A DNA stretch of 64,000 nt. Source: JAISGQ01 sp045604155. GTDB taxonomy: Bacteria; Bacillota; Clostridia; Oscillospirales; Acutalibacteraceae. The DNA lies in assembly GCA_045604155.1 (NCBI GenBank), contig JAZUNN010000073.1:68753-132752 (forward strand). Direction: 5' to 3'. Under the pieces are notes generated by a model. The model saw only the letters and a list, made by a program, of their open reading frames with translations, did not search any database and had not been told where the DNA came from. Position numbers and translations under genes: made by a program. Position 1 is the first letter of the stretch, and every line of letters starts with the position of its first letter. Positions 43,174 to 51,972 of the stretch are shown here, in pieces.

Positions 43174-45993
43174 ATGGATAATATAAGAAAATTTGAGCCT
43201 TTATGGGGTGTGTGGAAATGTGAGTCTGTACTGGGCAAGGGCAGCTTCGGCAGAGTTTACAAGGCTGTCCGCCATGACGGGGAACACACCTATTACTCTG
43301 CCGTCAAACACATCTCTGTGCCTGCCGATGAACAGCAGCTTGAAGATGCACGCCGCTCGGGTCTTTATCAGAGCGATGCCGAGCTGAGCGTATACTTCGG
43401 CGACATGGTACGTGATGTTCAGAGCGAAATCGATCTGATGTACACTCTTAAGGCAAATACCAATATTGTATCCTACGAGGATCACCTTGTCATTCCCAAG
43501 GACAACGGTATCGGATGTGACATTTTTATCCGTATGGAGCTGCTGCGTGATCTGAACAGCCTTGATATGAACAAGCTGACCGAAAAGGATGCGGTGAAGA
43601 TCGGAACGGACATCTGCTCTGCTCTTGAAGTCTGCGCACGCCAGAATATCATGCATCGTGATATTAAACCTTCAAATATCTTTGTAAATGCCAACGGCGA
43701 CTACAAGCTTGGCGATTTTGGCATTGCAAAGGTGCTCAACGGTGCAACAGCAGGTGTCAGCAAGAAGGGTACATATTCTTATATGGCTCCCGAAATTTAC
43801 AAGTGCGAGCCTGCAAACTTCACTTCTGATATTTATTCTCTCGGCGTTGTTCTGTACAGAATTCTCAACAACAACCGTCTGCCTTTCCTGCCTCTGACGG
43901 GTATTGTCCGTGCCCAGGACCAGGAGGCTGCAATGCTGAAAATGGTCGGCGGTGCACCCATGCCTGCGCCCGTCAATGCGTCGCCTCAGATGGCGAAGGT
44001 CATTCTCAAGGCCTGCGCCTACAACAAAAGGGATCGCTACAGGAATGCCGCAGAGTTTAAAAATGCGCTCATCGAGGCCGTTTCAGGTGTCAGCAGCGCT
44101 CCTGAAAAGACAAGAAAACTGCAGCACAACACCATAATTGATTTCTCCCCTGCGAACGAGGTCTCTCCCACTCAGATAAATGAGGATAACCGAACTCAGC
44201 TCAATGCGGAAGACAGGACTCAGCTTAATGCAGAGGATAAGACTCAGCTCAAGGCAAAGCCCGCCGAAAAAAAGGAAAAGTCCAAAAAGAGAATCGGCGG
44301 CATTATCGGCGCAGTGGGTGCTGTTGCTGCAATTGTCGCCGCAATACTCATATTCTTCTCGTGGAAGAACAGCTTTGTCTATGTTGACGGTGAAAGACTT
44401 GACAAGGGCACAACGGAGTTTATCTGTGACGGCGGCGAAGTTGATAATATCACTGCCCTTGAAAATTACGACAGCATAGAGAAGATTCACCTGAGCAACG
44501 TACCCCTTGACCAGTCGGATATCGAGCTTATCTATTCTCTTTATCCTGACAAGGATGTCCGTGTAGATGTGGAAGTCTGCGGAAGGGTGTTTGCCTCCAA
44601 TACAAAGACGCTTAAATTTTCAGCCGAAGATAATATTTCCTTTGATGAAATTTCTGAGAAAGTTAAATTCTTCCCCAATTTAGGCACGGTTGACCTTTTA
44701 GAGTGTAACGTTGATGAAACTGCTGTAGTGGATTTTATTTCCTCTCACCCAGATCATACGACTATATGGACAGTGGAAATTTTCGGACAGAAGTTTAATT
44801 CTCCCTCAACCTCTCTTAATCTTTCAGAGAACGAAAAAGTCGATATTGCTGAGCTTGAAAAAAAAATCAGCCTGTTCCCCCTGCTTACGTCTGTTGATCT
44901 TTCTGACTGTGGTCTGTCGGACGATGAACTGCTGGATTTTATGAACAGAAATGAGCAAATCAGCGTAATATGGAACATTAATCTGTTCGGAACATCTTTC
45001 AGCACAAATGTCACTTCTATTGATTTAAGCAAAAACAAAAATGTTTCTCTCAGTGAGCTTTCCAATAAACTCAAATATTTTGAAAGCCTTTCTTCCATAG
45101 ATCTCTCTGATTGCGGACTCAAAAGTGAGGATATGTGGAAATTTGAGCAGGAAACCGGAATTGACATTGTCTGGAAAATTACTCTCGGCAAAAAGACCTT
45201 CAAGACGAATGTTACAGAGCTTGATCTCAGCGGCACTCATGTCTCAGATATTTCCAAGCTTAAATACTGTACAGATCTTGAAATTCTTGATATAAGCTAT
45301 GGTTGGGATAATTATTCTTCCGGACATAATGCAGATCTTTCTGATCTATCCCCTCTCCGTAATCTTACAAAACTGGAGTCGCTTACATTATGGGGAAATA
45401 AGATCCGTAATCTTGAGCCGCTCAGCGGGTTGACTAATCTGACATGGCTTGATCTCAGCCACAACAGACTCAGTAATATTGAATCTCTCAGCGGACTCAC
45501 TAACCTGAAAGGGCTTGATCTTAGCGACAACAGATTCACCAACATTAAGCCGCTCAGCGGGTTGACTAAGCTGACATGGCTTGATCTTTTCGACAACGGC
45601 ATCAGCAATATCGAGCCTCTCAGTGGGATGACCAAGCTGACATATCTTAATATATGGAGCAACAACATCAGCAATATCGAACCACTCAGTGGGTTGACTA
45701 ATCTGGAAACGCTTTGGATCGGTGACAACAGCATCAGCAATATCGAGCCTCTCAGTGGGCTGACTAATCTGACAGAACTTTATCTGTTCTTCAACAAAAT
45801 AAAAAATATCGAGCCTCTCAGTGAGCTGACTAACCTGGAAACACTTCATCTTTACAACAATAAGATAAGCAATATTGAGCCACTCAATGGGTTGACTAAT
45901 CTGAAAGAGCTTTGGCTTAATGAAAACAGACTGTCCAGATCAAAAATCAATGCACTGAAGAAAAAGCTGCCGAATTGCGATATTTCATATTAA
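43174..45993 (+). CDS. Transmembrane Ser/Thr kinase with internalin-type LRR ectodomain (kinase 3)
   Basis: 939 residues. Kinase domain about 1-290, very similar to kinase 2: GKGSFGRV (21-28), Lys45, HRD at 161-163, DFG and APE intact. The juxtamembrane stretch has four T-Q repeats (TQINEDNRTQLNAEDRTQLN, then KTQLKA). The membrane helix lies at about 374-394. The ectodomain is not BspA-type: residues about 400-700 hold degenerate LRR-like units of about 65 residues, and about 715-925 hold 8-9 canonical 22-residue LRRs (NIEPLSGLTNLETLWIGDNS). The C-terminal cap KKKLPNCDISY matches RPDCEVSY of the LRR protein at 46647. It thus pairs the same kinase with a different ectodomain. Confidence 0.92.
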   Translation: MDNIRKFEPLWGVWKCESVLGKGSFGRVYKAVRHDGEHTYYSAVKHISVPADEQQLEDARRSGLYQSDAELSVYFGDMVRDVQSEIDLMYTLKANTNIVSYEDHLVIPKDNGIGCDIFIRMELLRDLNSLDMNKLTEKDAVKIGTDICSALEVCARQNIMHRDIKPSNIFVNANGDYKLGDFGIAKVLNGATAGVSKKGTYSYMAPEIYKCEPANFTSDIYSLGVVLYRILNNNRLPFLPLTGIVRAQDQEAAMLKMVGGAPMPAPVNASPQMAKVILKACAYNKRDRYRNAAEFKNALIEAVSGVSSAPEKTRKLQHNTIIDFSPANEVSPTQINEDNRTQLNAEDRTQLNAEDKTQLKAKPAEKKEKSKKRIGGIIGAVGAVAAIVAAILIFFSWKNSFVYVDGERLDKGTTEFICDGGEVDNITALENYDSIEKIHLSNVPLDQSDIELIYSLYPDKDVRVDVEVCGRVFASNTKTLKFSAEDNISFDEISEKVKFFPNLGTVDLLECNVDETAVVDFISSHPDHTTIWTVEIFGQKFNSPSTSLNLSENEKVDIAELEKKISLFPLLTSVDLSDCGLSDDELLDFMNRNEQISVIWNINLFGTSFSTNVTSIDLSKNKNVSLSELSNKLKYFESLSSIDLSDCGLKSEDMWKFEQETGIDIVWKITLGKKTFKTNVTELDLSGTHVSDISKLKYCTDLEILDISYGWDNYSSGHNADLSDLSPLRNLTKLESLTLWGNKIRNLEPLSGLTNLTWLDLSHNRLSNIESLSGLTNLKGLDLSDNRFTNIKPLSGLTKLTWLDLFDNGISNIEPLSGMTKLTYLNIWSNNISNIEPLSGLTNLETLWIGDNSISNIEPLSGLTNLTELYLFFNKIKNIEPLSELTNLETLHLYNNKISNIEPLNGLTNLKELWLNENRLSRSKINALKKKLPNCDISY
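45414..45930 (+). repeat. 66-bp tandem repeats encoding 22-residue LRR units
   Basis: About eight in-frame 66-bp units built on CTCAGYGGGYTGACTAATCT, with moderate to high identity between neighbouring copies. Confidence 0.8.
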
Positions 45994-46039
45994 CCTGCAT
46001 TTCTCATAATTCAGCCTGTCAGCGCAATCGCAAATTTTC

Positions 46040-46087
46040 ATGCCCGAATACCGCCTTTGTACAGATGGAGGTATTCGGGCATTTTTC
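46040..46087 (+). terminator. Terminator after LRR kinase 3
   Basis: ATGCCCGAATACC (46040-46052) pairs with GGTATTCGGGCAT (46070-46082), followed by TTTTC. Confidence 0.85.
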
Positions 46088-46119
46088 TTTTGGCGATGGC
46101 ATTTACAAATCCATGCACC

Positions 46120-46182
46120 CTTGTCCCCCTCTGACGAGGGGGATGTCAATTTTGCCTTGCATAAATTGACAGAGGGAGAGAA
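46120..46182 (-). repeat. Dispersed intergenic palindromic repeat, copy B (inverted)
   Basis: Read on the minus strand it starts TCTCTCCCTCTGTCAATTT and ends CATCCCCCTCGTCAGAGGGG plus GACAAG, closely matching copy A at 6518-6579. Confidence 0.78.
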
Positions 46183-46262
46183 ATGCGAGGGGGCGGATTG
46201 GGACAGGATTATTCGGTAGGGCACGGAGACCCTGCCCTACGGCGGGTGGGGGTGCGGTGGTG

Positions 46263-46373
46263 CAGATTTTTGCAAAAGAGGCGCACGCTCCAGACTACCC
46301 CTCCGAATTATGCCACAGGCAAAATTCACCTCCCCTGACAAGGGGAGGCTTTGGTTGTCTATTGCGGTGTCGT
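46263..46373 (+). repeat. 111-bp direct repeat, copy 1
   Basis: From CAGATTTTTGCAAAAGAGGC to TGCGGTGTCGT. It matches 46456-46566 at all but about two positions. It contains the palindrome CCTCCCCTGACAAGGGGAGG. Confidence 0.88.
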
Positions 46374-46455
46374 TCATACGGTGTGAATTTAGTTCATTGC
46401 CTAGTCTTGCGGGAGGGGAAGCCCCTGCCCTACGGTGGGTGGGGGTGTCTCGGCA

Positions 46456-46566
46456 CAGATTTTTGCAAAAGAGGCGCACGCTCCAGACTACCCCTCCGAA
46501 TTTTGCCGCAGGCAAAATTCACCTCCCCTGACAAGGGGAGGCTTTGGTTGTCTATTGCGGTGTCGT
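46456..46566 (+). repeat. 111-bp direct repeat, copy 2
   Basis: Second copy of the element at 46263-46373. Both copies are preceded by a CCCTGCCCTACGG-GGTGGG segment (46230-46252 and 46425-46445). The whole 46090-46590 interval is repeat-derived and contains no credible gene. Confidence 0.88.
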
Positions 46567-46589
46567 CCTCCCCTACGGTGGGCGGAATC

Positions 46590-46632
46590 GAAAAAAGCCA
46601 CTGATGCAGATAAACTGCACCAGTGGCTTTTC
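46590..46632. terminator. Terminator after the LRR membrane protein gene
   Basis: AAAAGCCACTG-ATGCAG pairs with CTGCA-CCAGTGGCTTTT across a 5-base loop, with A and T tracts on both sides. Confidence 0.82.
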
Positions 46633-46646
46633 AATTTGCATTTCTC

Positions 46647-47819
46647 TTAATAGCTTACCTCGCAGTCAGGGCGTTTGACAGCCTCTTTCTTTGCGGCGGC
46701 ATCGCTTATATTATTATCCGCAAACTCAAGCACGGTGAGGTTTTCAAGCTTTGCAAGGGCTGCAAGGCTCTTTGCCTCATTCTGTCCGAAGGACAGCTCA
46801 CGAAGACCTGTAAGTCCTGCCACGGGAGTTATATCAACTACCACATTGCTGGAGAAATTCAGGCTGTAAAGTCCGTAAAGCTCCTTCACGGCGGATATAT
46901 CCTTTACATTGTTTTCCTGCAAAGACAGTGTGCGCAGATTCTTCATATTGGCAACTGCGGAAATATCCTCTATTCCGTTGCCGTTGAGCACAAGGTCGGT
47001 CATTGAAGTCATGTTTGCAAGCACCGAAATGTCCGTACAGTTATTGTTGTCAATATTCAGCACGGTCATTTTACGAAGTCCCGAAATGGGCATAAGTGTT
47101 TCCACTCCGCAGTTTCTCAGGTGCAGCTCACGGATTTCCGTAAGAGAAGATATGGGCGAAAGATCATTTATGCTGCAATCGGAAAGATTGAGCACCTCAA
47201 GAGTGGTCAAACCCGAAAGCGGCGTGATATCGGTGATATTGTAATTGCCCGAAAGGCTCAGCACCTTAAGGTTTTTGCACTTTGCAAGAGGTGATATCTT
47301 CTCGATTCTGTTGTCGTCAAGATACAGCTCCTCAAGCTTTGAAAGACCTGACAGCGGAGAAACATCGTCGATGTAGTTGTATGCAGTGTACGCACTGAGC
47401 ACCTCTTCAACGCCTGTTATGCCGGGGTCACTGGACTTTTCAACTCTCAGCGAGCCGAGCTTCAGGGTCTTGAGCTTCTTGCAGGATGAAAGAGGCTTAA
47501 GGTCTGTCATCTTTGTGCCCGACAGGTCAAGATATGTCAGGGAGGTGAAATATTTCAGGTCACCGAAATTCTCGATGTTCTTGCCCGAAAGATCAAGCCT
47601 TGTAAGGGATGTGGAATACTTCTTTCCGTCAAACTCAACGGATTCGGGTTTCTTCTCTCCGCAAACGTTTATGAAGAATATGATTATAAGCGCAAGGGCA
47701 AGGGCGATAAGTCCGATTATTATCTGAGGACGGTAGTCCCAGAGCAGCGAGCCTATGCTGTTTGAACGCCTGCGGCGCTTCTGATAGTTAGAGCCGCTGT
47801 AGTATGCCTTCATTGCCAT
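46647..47819 (-). CDS. Membrane-anchored internalin-type leucine-rich repeat protein
   Basis: 390 residues from the ATG at 47819, chosen because AAAGGAGC lies eight bases upstream; the open frame continues further but lacks ribosome binding sites. A basic cytoplasmic N-terminus (KRRRRSN) is followed by one membrane helix (about 34-54) and then about 11-12 LRRs of 22 residues (LKPLSSCKKLKTLKLGSLRV, ISPLAKCKNLKVLSLSGNYN, and so on). The C-terminal cap KRPDCEVSY matches that of kinase 3. It has no kinase domain. It converges on kinase 3. A co-receptor or decoy role is possible but is inference only. Confidence 0.85.
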   Translation of the reverse strand: MAMKAYYSGSNYQKRRRRSNSIGSLLWDYRPQIIIGLIALALALIIIFFINVCGEKKPESVEFDGKKYSTSLTRLDLSGKNIENFGDLKYFTSLTYLDLSGTKMTDLKPLSSCKKLKTLKLGSLRVEKSSDPGITGVEEVLSAYTAYNYIDDVSPLSGLSKLEELYLDDNRIEKISPLAKCKNLKVLSLSGNYNITDITPLSGLTTLEVLNLSDCSINDLSPISSLTEIRELHLRNCGVETLMPISGLRKMTVLNIDNNNCTDISVLANMTSMTDLVLNGNGIEDISAVANMKNLRTLSLQENNVKDISAVKELYGLYSLNFSSNVVVDITPVAGLTGLRELSFGQNEAKSLAALAKLENLTVLEFADNNISDAAAKKEAVKRPDCEVSY

Positions 47820-47916
47820 TATGCTCAGCTCCTTTCTTTTTTCTGCCATGTATTTTATCATATTATTTCCTTTATTGCAACTGAACGTAATATGTCCGTT
47901 TTGTCTTGTGTGTTCT

Positions 47917-47946
47917 CTTGACATGTGACATTTCGTCAAGTAATAT
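47917..47946 (+). promoter_or_regulatory. Promoter of the GH3 gene with inverted repeat
   Basis: TTGACA (47918-47923) and TAATAT (47941-47946), 17 bp apart. CTTGAC (47917-47922) and GTCAAG (47935-47940) form an inverted repeat filling the spacer, a candidate operator. Confidence 0.65.
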
Positions 47947-47987
47947 AAATATGATACGATAATCATAATTTATTCGGAGGTGCAGAA

Positions 47988-50894
47988 ATGATTTACGAAT
48001 TTCCTTTCAGAGATCCCTCTGTTGATATTGAGTCACGACTTGATGACCTGATGTCACGACTCACCCTTGAAGAAAAAATGGGCTTTATTCCCTCCCGTCA
48101 TGCACCCGTGGAAAGGCTCGGAATTGAGTCCTTCTGGGTCGGAGGTGAGGGTGCTCACGGATATATCGACCGTGAAGGTCCTGCCACCACATTTCCTCAG
48201 ACCATCGGTCTTGCAGCTACCTTTGACCGTGATCTGCTGTCTGAAATCGGCACCGTTACCGGAAAAGAAGCCCGTGGTTACTACAACCGCAAGAACAAGG
48301 TCGGCGGTACAACTCTCTGGTTTCCCACTGTTGACCTTGAACGCAGCCCTTACTGGGGAAGAACTGAAGAAGGTTATGGTGAAGATCCTTATCTGACGGG
48401 TGAGCTTGCAAAATCAATTATAACAGCTGCCCAGAATGACAACGGCAAGGATCCTGTTATGGTTACCAGCGGTCCCAAGCACTTCTTTGCAAACAACAAT
48501 GAATATCAGCGCACTTCCTGCAACTGCTCCATAACTCCAAGACTTCTCCGTGAATATTACACCGTCCCCTTCAAGGCCGCCATAAAGGATGCGGGGGCTT
48601 ATTCCGTCATGTCCTCCTATAACGAGGTCAACGGCATACCCATGATGCTCAGTCACCACCTCAACGACCTTGTAAAGGAAGAATGGGGTATGAAAAACAG
48701 GGGACATATTGTCACTGACGGCGGTGATTTTGAGCAGACCGTTGCACATCACCACTACTTCAATGAGCACTGCGAAACCATCGCTCACGCTCTTAAAAAC
48801 GGCGCAGATACCATGACGGACGACGCCGAAACCGTTATTCCTGCCCTTAAGGAAGCCATTGCAAGAGGACTTCTGACCGAAAAAGATCTCGATCCCCATG
48901 TCCGTGCAATTCTCCGTGTCCGCTTCAGGCTTGGACAGTTTGATCCTTCTACCCCGTATGACAACCTTAAAACCGAGGAGCTTGTCAACTGCCCTGAGCA
49001 CAAGGCTCTGGCACGCCGTGCCGTTTCGGAGTCCTGCGTTCTTCTTCAGAACCGTGGTGCTCTGCCCATAAAAGGCGGCAGAATCGCTGTTCTCGGACAC
49101 ATGGCGACCCAGCTTCATATGGACTGGTACACCGCCTTCATGGGCTACAAGGTAACTGTTCTGGACGGACTTAAAAACCGCTTCGGCGCAGAAAATGTTG
49201 ATTATCTCGAAACCCGTGATATCGTCAGCTTCTCCACTCCCTCGGGACTTCCCATTGTACTCAGCGGCGAATACAACGCTCTTACAGTGGGCAAGGAAGG
49301 CGAAAAGAAAGCAGAATTCTATCTTGAGGACTGGGGCTTCGGCTCTGTCACACTCCGCTCTCTCGAAAACGGAAAGCTTCTTGACCTGGGTCATGTTCTC
49401 AAGCCCAATGAGCGGCTGACCGACGAGGCACGTGCCGAAATGGAGCGCATCGAAAAGGAATTCCCTGCCCGTGCCATCAGCGAATATTCTCTCAGCTGGT
49501 TTGTAAAATCCCAGTTTACCCTTGTCCCTCAAGGCGAGGGAAGGGTATATATAAAAGCCTTCGACGGAAGACTTGCATCCTTCGGAGCATCGGGAGAATC
49601 GGTTAAATTCTCAAAGCCTTTCGCTCCCGATGACAGCAATCTTTTCGTCATGGAAGTCACAGACAATGAATCTCAGGCTGTGCTCAGGGCATCGGGCTAT
49701 GATACCGTTGTCACTGTTGTCGGAAGCAATCCCATGATTCACGCACGTGAGTGCATCGACCGCCATTCACTGCTTCTGCCTCCCCGTGACGAGCAGCTTA
49801 TAAGTGCTGCAGCCCTTGCAAATCCCAACAGCGTTGCTGTCATTATGACGAGCTATCCTTACGACTGCAGACTTTCCACCCATATGACCAATGCGGTTGT
49901 AACCCTCGCCCACGGAATGCAGGAAACAGGCAACGGACTTGCAGACATTCTCTCAGGTGATATCTCCCCTGCAGGCAGGCTGCCCATGACATGGGTGCGC
50001 AATGACCGCTATGCTCCCGAAAGTGTCATGGATTACGACATTATGAAAAGCCGCATGACATATCTCTGGAATGACGAGGGTGTGCTCTATCCCTTCGGCT
50101 ACGGACTTAGCTATGCGCAGTTTGACTATTCTGACCTCAGAATTGTGCCTGCCGAAATGGGATGGGATGTGTCCTTCAACATCACTAATCTCAGCGACTT
50201 TGATGCTCAGGAAGTACCTCAGATGTATGTAAGCGTCAGGGGCTCGACTCTCCCCCGTCCCCGTCTGCAGCTTAAGGGCTTCGACCGTGTAACAGTACCT
50301 GCAAAGAGCAGTATTTCAGTTACATTCCATCTTCCTGCCGAGGAGCTTGCTGTATGGGATGTAAATACTGACAGCTTTGTTCTCGAACACTGCTCTGCTT
50401 CTGTACTGATCGGCACCTCCTCCGAGGATTTAAGACTTCACGCACAGATTATTATTCCCGGCAAAAAGATTGCCCCCCGTGCTCTCAGCGGTGTGATCTA
50501 TCCCTGGAAATGCGATGATTACGAGGATCTTACCTTCATTGAAAAGCGAGGCACCAAAATTCCTGCGGTGCTTACCGACAGGAAAAACGGCGGCGAATTC
50601 TGCTTTAAGAACTGCATCTCAGAAGGTGCTTCAAAGCTGCGCATAGTATGTGCAGGCTTTGAGCCTCAGGGCGGAAAACTCACCTTTATCGTCAACGACG
50701 ATATTACCGCCGCAGAAGCTTTCGTTCCCATGTCTGCCGATGTTGCCGAGTGGCCGAAGGAAATCGGTGAGCGCAATTTCCCCGTATGGCAGATTGTGGA
50801 ATGTGATGTACGGCTGCCCGTGGGAAAGACTTTTGACCTTCGTGTGCTGACAAGCGATGAAATGGCTGTTCATTCCATTGAGTTTATTGATTGA
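47988..50894 (+). CDS. GH3 family beta-glycosidase (beta-glucosidase/xylosidase-like)
   Basis: 968 residues, no signal peptide, so cytoplasmic. The GH3 N-terminal barrel (about 15-310) has ERSPYWGRTEEGYGEDPYLT, KHF at 164-166, SSYNEVNG at 209-216, and the nucleophile candidate Asp244 in IVTDGGDF. The GH3 C-terminal sandwich begins near 345 (SESCVLLQNRGALPI) and is interrupted by about 150 residues (about 420-565) with a beta-rich insertion. The fibronectin-III-like domain lies near 715-805 after YPFGYGLSYAQF. The last 130 residues look like a beta-sandwich carbohydrate-binding domain. Role: release of terminal sugars from imported oligosaccharides. Glucose versus xylose or arabinose cannot be decided. 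GGAGG lies upstream of the ATG. Confidence 0.88.
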   Translation: MIYEFPFRDPSVDIESRLDDLMSRLTLEEKMGFIPSRHAPVERLGIESFWVGGEGAHGYIDREGPATTFPQTIGLAATFDRDLLSEIGTVTGKEARGYYNRKNKVGGTTLWFPTVDLERSPYWGRTEEGYGEDPYLTGELAKSIITAAQNDNGKDPVMVTSGPKHFFANNNEYQRTSCNCSITPRLLREYYTVPFKAAIKDAGAYSVMSSYNEVNGIPMMLSHHLNDLVKEEWGMKNRGHIVTDGGDFEQTVAHHHYFNEHCETIAHALKNGADTMTDDAETVIPALKEAIARGLLTEKDLDPHVRAILRVRFRLGQFDPSTPYDNLKTEELVNCPEHKALARRAVSESCVLLQNRGALPIKGGRIAVLGHMATQLHMDWYTAFMGYKVTVLDGLKNRFGAENVDYLETRDIVSFSTPSGLPIVLSGEYNALTVGKEGEKKAEFYLEDWGFGSVTLRSLENGKLLDLGHVLKPNERLTDEARAEMERIEKEFPARAISEYSLSWFVKSQFTLVPQGEGRVYIKAFDGRLASFGASGESVKFSKPFAPDDSNLFVMEVTDNESQAVLRASGYDTVVTVVGSNPMIHARECIDRHSLLLPPRDEQLISAAALANPNSVAVIMTSYPYDCRLSTHMTNAVVTLAHGMQETGNGLADILSGDISPAGRLPMTWVRNDRYAPESVMDYDIMKSRMTYLWNDEGVLYPFGYGLSYAQFDYSDLRIVPAEMGWDVSFNITNLSDFDAQEVPQMYVSVRGSTLPRPRLQLKGFDRVTVPAKSSISVTFHLPAEELAVWDVNTDSFVLEHCSASVLIGTSSEDLRLHAQIIIPGKKIAPRALSGVIYPWKCDDYEDLTFIEKRGTKIPAVLTDRKNGGEFCFKNCISEGASKLRIVCAGFEPQGGKLTFIVNDDITAAEAFVPMSADVAEWPKEIGERNFPVWQIVECDVRLPVGKTFDLRVLTSDEMAVHSIEFID

Positions 50895-50907
50895 GATATG
50901 TTTTTTT

Positions 50908-50976
50908 ATCTCTCCCCCAGCCAATTATGCTGAGCATAATATGACAGCCCCCTCGTCAGAGGGGGCTTTTTTGCAC
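50908..50976 (+). repeat. Dispersed palindromic repeat, copy C, serving as GH3 terminator
   Basis: TCTCTCCCCCAGCCAATTA, a small ATTATGC/GCATAAT hairpin, then GCCCCCTC-GTCA-GAGGGGGC followed by a T-run. It belongs to the same family as 6518 and 46120. A fragment with CCTTCGTCAGCGGAAGG plus T-run follows at 51022-51042. Confidence 0.8.
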
Positions 50977-51063
50977 CATTATCAATTTTTCTTCCGAATC
51001 ATGCGTATATTACATGACCTCCTTCGTCAGCGGAAGGTTTTTTCATGTTCTTTCCCCTTTACA

Positions 51064-51092
51064 TTGACACAATGATAACACTGTGCTACAAT
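51064..51092 (+). promoter_or_regulatory. Promoter of the DUF5058-M20 operon
   Basis: TTGACA (51064-51069) and TACAAT (51087-51092), 17 bp apart, 73 bp before the first gene. Confidence 0.7.
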
Positions 51093-51165
51093 CATTTGTA
51101 ATATATGCATAAAAATCAGCATCTCGCACCCTGCGTTTTGCATTTTTCTGCAAAAGGAGGATACT

Positions 51166-51948
51166 ATGGACATTCTGTCAAAGCTCAACGGTGTTCCCAT
51201 TTACGCAATATGCGGCGGAATTATCGCCATTGTTGCCCTTGTGTGCGTGATCTTCATGGTCCGTGCGTACAAGGCAGGCAAGGCAATGGGCATGGACACC
51301 GCAAAACTCAAAAAGGTCATTATCTCAAGTGCCTCGTTTTCAGTGCTTCCTGCCGTTGCAATCCTCATCGGCGTTATCACCCTTTCGGGCAGCCTCGGCA
51401 CTCCCTGGCCATGGCTCAGACTTTCGGTTGTCGGCGCACTCCACTATGAAACTCAGGTTGCTGAGGCGGCGGCGGAGCAGGTTGGAATGTCAAAGCTTTC
51501 CATTTCCGAAATGACCGCTTCGGGCTTTACAACCATCGCTCTGCTTATGAGTGTATGTATCATGTGGGGTATGGTTCTCTCCCTTTTCTTCAACAAGGGC
51601 TACACAAAAAAGCTCAGCGGAAAGGGCGGCGAAAAGAAATCCTCGGGCGGCGGCTTCGGCGACAGAGCAATGGCCGCCATGTTCATCGGCCTTGTGTGCG
51701 CTTATATCGGCAGCTATATCGGCAGCTTTGTTTCGGGCTCTGCTGACCCCGAAAACACTGCAGGCGGACTTTTCGCTTTCAAGGGCGACTGGATGCCCCT
51801 TGTAGTTGTTGCTGTTTCGGGCATATCCATGGCATTCTTTACATGGCTTTCCAAAAAGAAGCATTTTGCATGGGTCGAAGAATTTGCTCTTGCCGGCAGT
51901 ATGCTGATCGGCATGGGATCGGTGGTTCTTCTGAACCTTTATATCTAA
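51166..51948 (+). CDS. DUF5058 family membrane protein
   Basis: 260 residues with about six membrane helices (about 10-32, 48-70, 115-140, 165-190, 208-228, 235-258). Recognised by YAICGGIIAIVALVCVIFMV and the GxPWPWLRLSVVGALHYET segment typical of DUF5058. Family knowledge: it usually sits next to a second small membrane protein gene and an M20 peptidase gene, as here. I infer a two-part membrane transporter for peptides or modified amino acids; transport has not been shown. AAAGGAGG precedes the ATG. Confidence 0.82.
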   Translation: MDILSKLNGVPIYAICGGIIAIVALVCVIFMVRAYKAGKAMGMDTAKLKKVIISSASFSVLPAVAILIGVITLSGSLGTPWPWLRLSVVGALHYETQVAEAAAEQVGMSKLSISEMTASGFTTIALLMSVCIMWGMVLSLFFNKGYTKKLSGKGGEKKSSGGGFGDRAMAAMFIGLVCAYIGSYIGSFVSGSADPENTAGGLFAFKGDWMPLVVVAVSGISMAFFTWLSKKKHFAWVEEFALAGSMLIGMGSVVLLNLYI

Positions 51949-51972
51949 AGTGAGAGAAAGGAGATTACAGCT

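Noticed and set aside
46257..46650. Several frames of 70-115 codons between two LRR genes
   Set aside because: They are made of the duplicated 111-bp element and its flanks; the same residues recur in different frames.
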